33,560 nucleotides of DNA from Humidesulfovibrio sp. (lineage in GTDB: Bacteria > Desulfobacterota > Desulfovibrionia > Desulfovibrionales > Desulfovibrionaceae), in the NCBI RefSeq assembly GCF_030689645.1, contig NZ_JAUYFU010000003.1, positions 1 to 33,560 on the forward strand. Reading direction: 5' to 3'. Numbering within the stretch: the stretch's first letter is position 1; each line of letters starts with the position of its first letter. Position numbers and translations under genes: made by a program. The notes beneath the pieces are model-generated. The model was not told the origin of the DNA. It did not search any database and saw nothing but the letters and a program-made list of their open reading frames with translations. Of this stretch, positions 31,576 through 33,560 are shown one piece after another.

Positions 31576-33560
31576 ATGACGAAAACCCTCAAGCTCTCCG
31601 GCTTTCTGCGGCCGGGCTGTATCGTGGAGTTCCTTCAGGACAACGAGGCGCACATCGCCTGGGTTCTGGAGGAAGCGCAGGGCCGCCTGCGCCTGCTCAC
31701 CCGCACCAAACGCGAGGTCAAGCTGCCCTCCGCCCGCCTGCTGCCCTGGAGCGGCCCGGAATATCCCGGTACGGCCACCCGCGAAGAAATCAGCCACAGG
31801 CTCAACGACATCGACGCCCGCCGCCGAGAGATCATGGCCGGGGTCAAGGCCATGGAGCTTTGGGAAATGGCCCAGGGCGAGGTGGAGCACGCCCCGGCGG
31901 AATGGTTCGCCGGACTGCTGTGGACCGACCCCGGCGTGGACGAGGTCGCTGCCCTTGGGCGCGCCCTCCTGAACGCCAAGGCGCATTTCAAGTTCCAGCC
32001 GCCGGAGTTTGAAATCCATCCGGCTGACAAGGTCGAGGCCCGCCTGGTGCGCGAGCGCGAGGAAAAGGACCGCGAGGCCGTGGCCAACGCCGGACACGCC
32101 GTGCTCGGCGCGCTGTGGGCGCGCATCAAGTCCGGCCAGCCGCCGCTCTCCCCCAACGTCATCCTGCGCGAGGCCGAGGGCATGGACCCGGAGGTGGAGG
32201 CCCGCCTGCGCGACATGCTGCTGTCCCAGGTGGCGGGCAGGACCGGCGGCGAAGCCGACGCCCTGGCCAAGCTCTGGGAGAATCTCAAGAAGCCCCTGCC
32301 AGATGTGCCGCACCTGCCCCTGCAACTGGCTCAGGCCTGGGGCGTTTTGCCGCCGCACCACAACTACATGCTGGACCAGGCCGGATACGCCTGGGGCGAC
32401 GACTGGTCGCGCGATTTCGCGGACGAGACCGCCGCCCAGAAGGCCCGCTTCGCCGCCCTTGCGAGCGCCGCAGCCGTGGACCCCACGCCCTACGTCAGCA
32501 TCGACGCGGCCACCACCAGGGACATTGACGACGCGTTTTTCGTGGCCCAGGCCACCCTGCCCGACGGCAGCGCGGGCTACTCCTGCTGCGTCACCCTGGC
32601 GCGGCCCGGCGTTACCTGGGATTTCGGCGCGCCCCTGGACCGCGAGGTCTTCTCCCGCGCCACCAGCCTCTATTTGCCCGAAGGCAGCGGCCACATGATG
32701 CCCGAAGAGCTGGGCACCGGGCTTTACAGCCTCACCGCCGACGGCCCCAAGCCCGCGCTGGTGGCCGAGTTCCTGCTCAACGAGCGCGCAGAGATCGTCG
32801 AGGCCAGGCCCCGGCTGTCCTGGGTGCGCATCAAGCGCAACATCGCCTACCCGGACGCCCAAGCCGCCCTCGACGCAGACTCCGACCCGCAGCTCTCCCT
32901 GGCGCTCAAAATCGCCCGCGAGCTGTTCGCCCGCCGCCTGGAGCGCGGGGCCGTGGTCATCGACAAGCCCGAACCCCAGGTGATGCTGGAAGGCAAGGGC
33001 CAGGACCTGCGCGTGGTCATAGAGACCCGCGAGACCAGCCGGGACGCGGAGATGCTCGTCAGCGAGTTCATGATCCTGGCCAACTGCGGCCTGGCCTGCT
33101 GGGCGCGCGAGAACGGCGTGCCGCTCTTGTGCCGCACCCAGGACATCGCCCTGCCCAAGGAGGCCACGGGCGTGTTCAGCGACGCGGTGGACATCTTCCG
33201 CGTAGTGAAGCTGCTGGCCCCGCCGGCGCTGGAGTGCAACCCGCGCAAACACGCGGCCCTGGCCTGCGAGGCATACGCCACCATCACCTCGCCCATCCGC
33301 CGCTATGTGGATTTTTTGAACATGGCGCAGGTGCAGAGCTTCCTTGAAACCGGCGCGCCCAGGCTGGACAAGGCCGGGCTGGAGGCCCTCATCCCGCACC
33401 TTTCGGCGCGCATCCAGGAAGTGGGGCAGGTGCAGCGCTTCCGCCCGCGCTACTGGAAGCTCGTGTACTTAAGCCAGCGCAAGCGCGAGCCCTTCTCCGC
33501 CGTGGTGGTGGAAGACGCCGGGCCGTACCCCACCCTCTCCCTGCCGGACCTGCAGATAAC
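31576..33560 (+). CDS. RNB-domain ribonuclease (RNase II/R family), 3' end beyond window
   Basis: 661 codons are visible before the right edge. Start ATG 31576 lies 6 bp after the AICAR transformylase stop. The RNB catalytic core begins about residue 300: Y-V-S-I-D310-A-A-T-T-R-D316-I-D318-D319-A carries the magnesium-binding aspartates of RNase II/R 3'-5' exoribonucleases. A later block near 445-451 is SRDAEMLVSE, and S572-P-I-R575-R576-Y-V-D contains the conserved arginine box. The N-terminal 290 residues lack an obvious cold-shock RNA-binding barrel and look partly helical, so this is a divergent member rather than textbook RNase R. The C-terminal S1 domain, if present, lies outside the window. 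Confidence 0.87.
   Translation, partial: MTKTLKLSGFLRPGCIVEFLQDNEAHIAWVLEEAQGRLRLLTRTKREVKLPSARLLPWSGPEYPGTATREEISHRLNDIDARRREIMAGVKAMELWEMAQGEVEHAPAEWFAGLLWTDPGVDEVAALGRALLNAKAHFKFQPPEFEIHPADKVEARLVREREEKDREAVANAGHAVLGALWARIKSGQPPLSPNVILREAEGMDPEVEARLRDMLLSQVAGRTGGEADALAKLWENLKKPLPDVPHLPLQLAQAWGVLPPHHNYMLDQAGYAWGDDWSRDFADETAAQKARFAALASAAAVDPTPYVSIDAATTRDIDDAFFVAQATLPDGSAGYSCCVTLARPGVTWDFGAPLDREVFSRATSLYLPEGSGHMMPEELGTGLYSLTADGPKPALVAEFLLNERAEIVEARPRLSWVRIKRNIAYPDAQAALDADSDPQLSLALKIARELFARRLERGAVVIDKPEPQVMLEGKGQDLRVVIETRETSRDAEMLVSEFMILANCGLACWARENGVPLLCRTQDIALPKEATGVFSDAVDIFRVVKLLAPPALECNPRKHAALACEAYATITSPIRRYVDFLNMAQVQSFLETGAPRLDKAGLEALIPHLSARIQEVGQVQRFRPRYWKLVYLSQRKREPFSAVVVEDAGPYPTLSLPDLQI

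Noticed and set aside
30220-33399. 1059-codon minus-strand open frame
   Set aside because: It lies antisense to the AICAR transformylase and RNB genes; its composition is a codon-bias artefact and no motif is visible.

Overview
The window is about 33.6 kb of GC-rich DNA from what looks like a Desulfovibrio-type sulfate-reducing deltaproteobacterium (Desulfovibrionales). The main reasons are a TunR-type regulator, which is an inactive XerC/D-like recombinase domain fused to two TOBE domains and is known only from sulfate reducers, divergent from a TSUP permease; a c-type-haem sensor kinase; and an abundance of PAS kinases, MCP and GGDEF/EAL signalling proteins. The taxonomic call is inference. 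I see no rRNA, tRNA, CRISPR array or insertion sequence.

Left part (1-5.0 kb): the 5' end of an AmmeMemoRadiSam radical SAM gene; an AT-rich, probably acquired gene for a membrane protein with a HEPN RNase-like tail; tunR and its divergent TSUP permease, with a promoter lying inside an inverted repeat; a secreted beta-rich protein; and a secreted SUMF1-fold protein. Signalling block (5.0-10.1 kb): an MCP behind a sigma-28-like promoter, converging through a bidirectional terminator on a Cache-HAMP-GGDEF-EAL protein whose GGDEF signature is degenerate (GGNEF).

Redox block (10.4-18.6 kb): two paralogous Rrf2 regulators with the same cysteine spacing. The second is preceded by a 15-bp tandem repeat placed just downstream of a candidate promoter, and heads a run of same-strand genes: sulfide:quinone reductase-like flavoprotein, DUF1641 partner, single-domain response regulator, REC-PAS-histidine kinase, and a membrane kinase with two c-haem motifs in its periplasmic domain. 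Both kinases carry a PAS domain with the same C-x10-C-x2-C motif. This looks like a sulfur/redox enzyme pair packaged with its own repressor and two-component sensors. It is the most interesting locus here, with GC-rich hairpins between several of its genes.

Right part (18.6-33.6 kb): a TPR protein; phosphoglucomutase followed closely by a 1308-residue class I adenylate cyclase that has an alpha-helical N-terminal region and a pentapeptide-repeat region; a tiny acidic protein; purA-holB on the minus strand; an MltF-like lytic transglycosylase; a small conserved-looking protein; a stand-alone AICAR transformylase (the C-terminal half of PurH); and the start of an RNB-domain ribonuclease that runs off the right edge. 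Two purine biosynthesis genes (purA and the AICAR transformylase) lie within 4 kb of each other.
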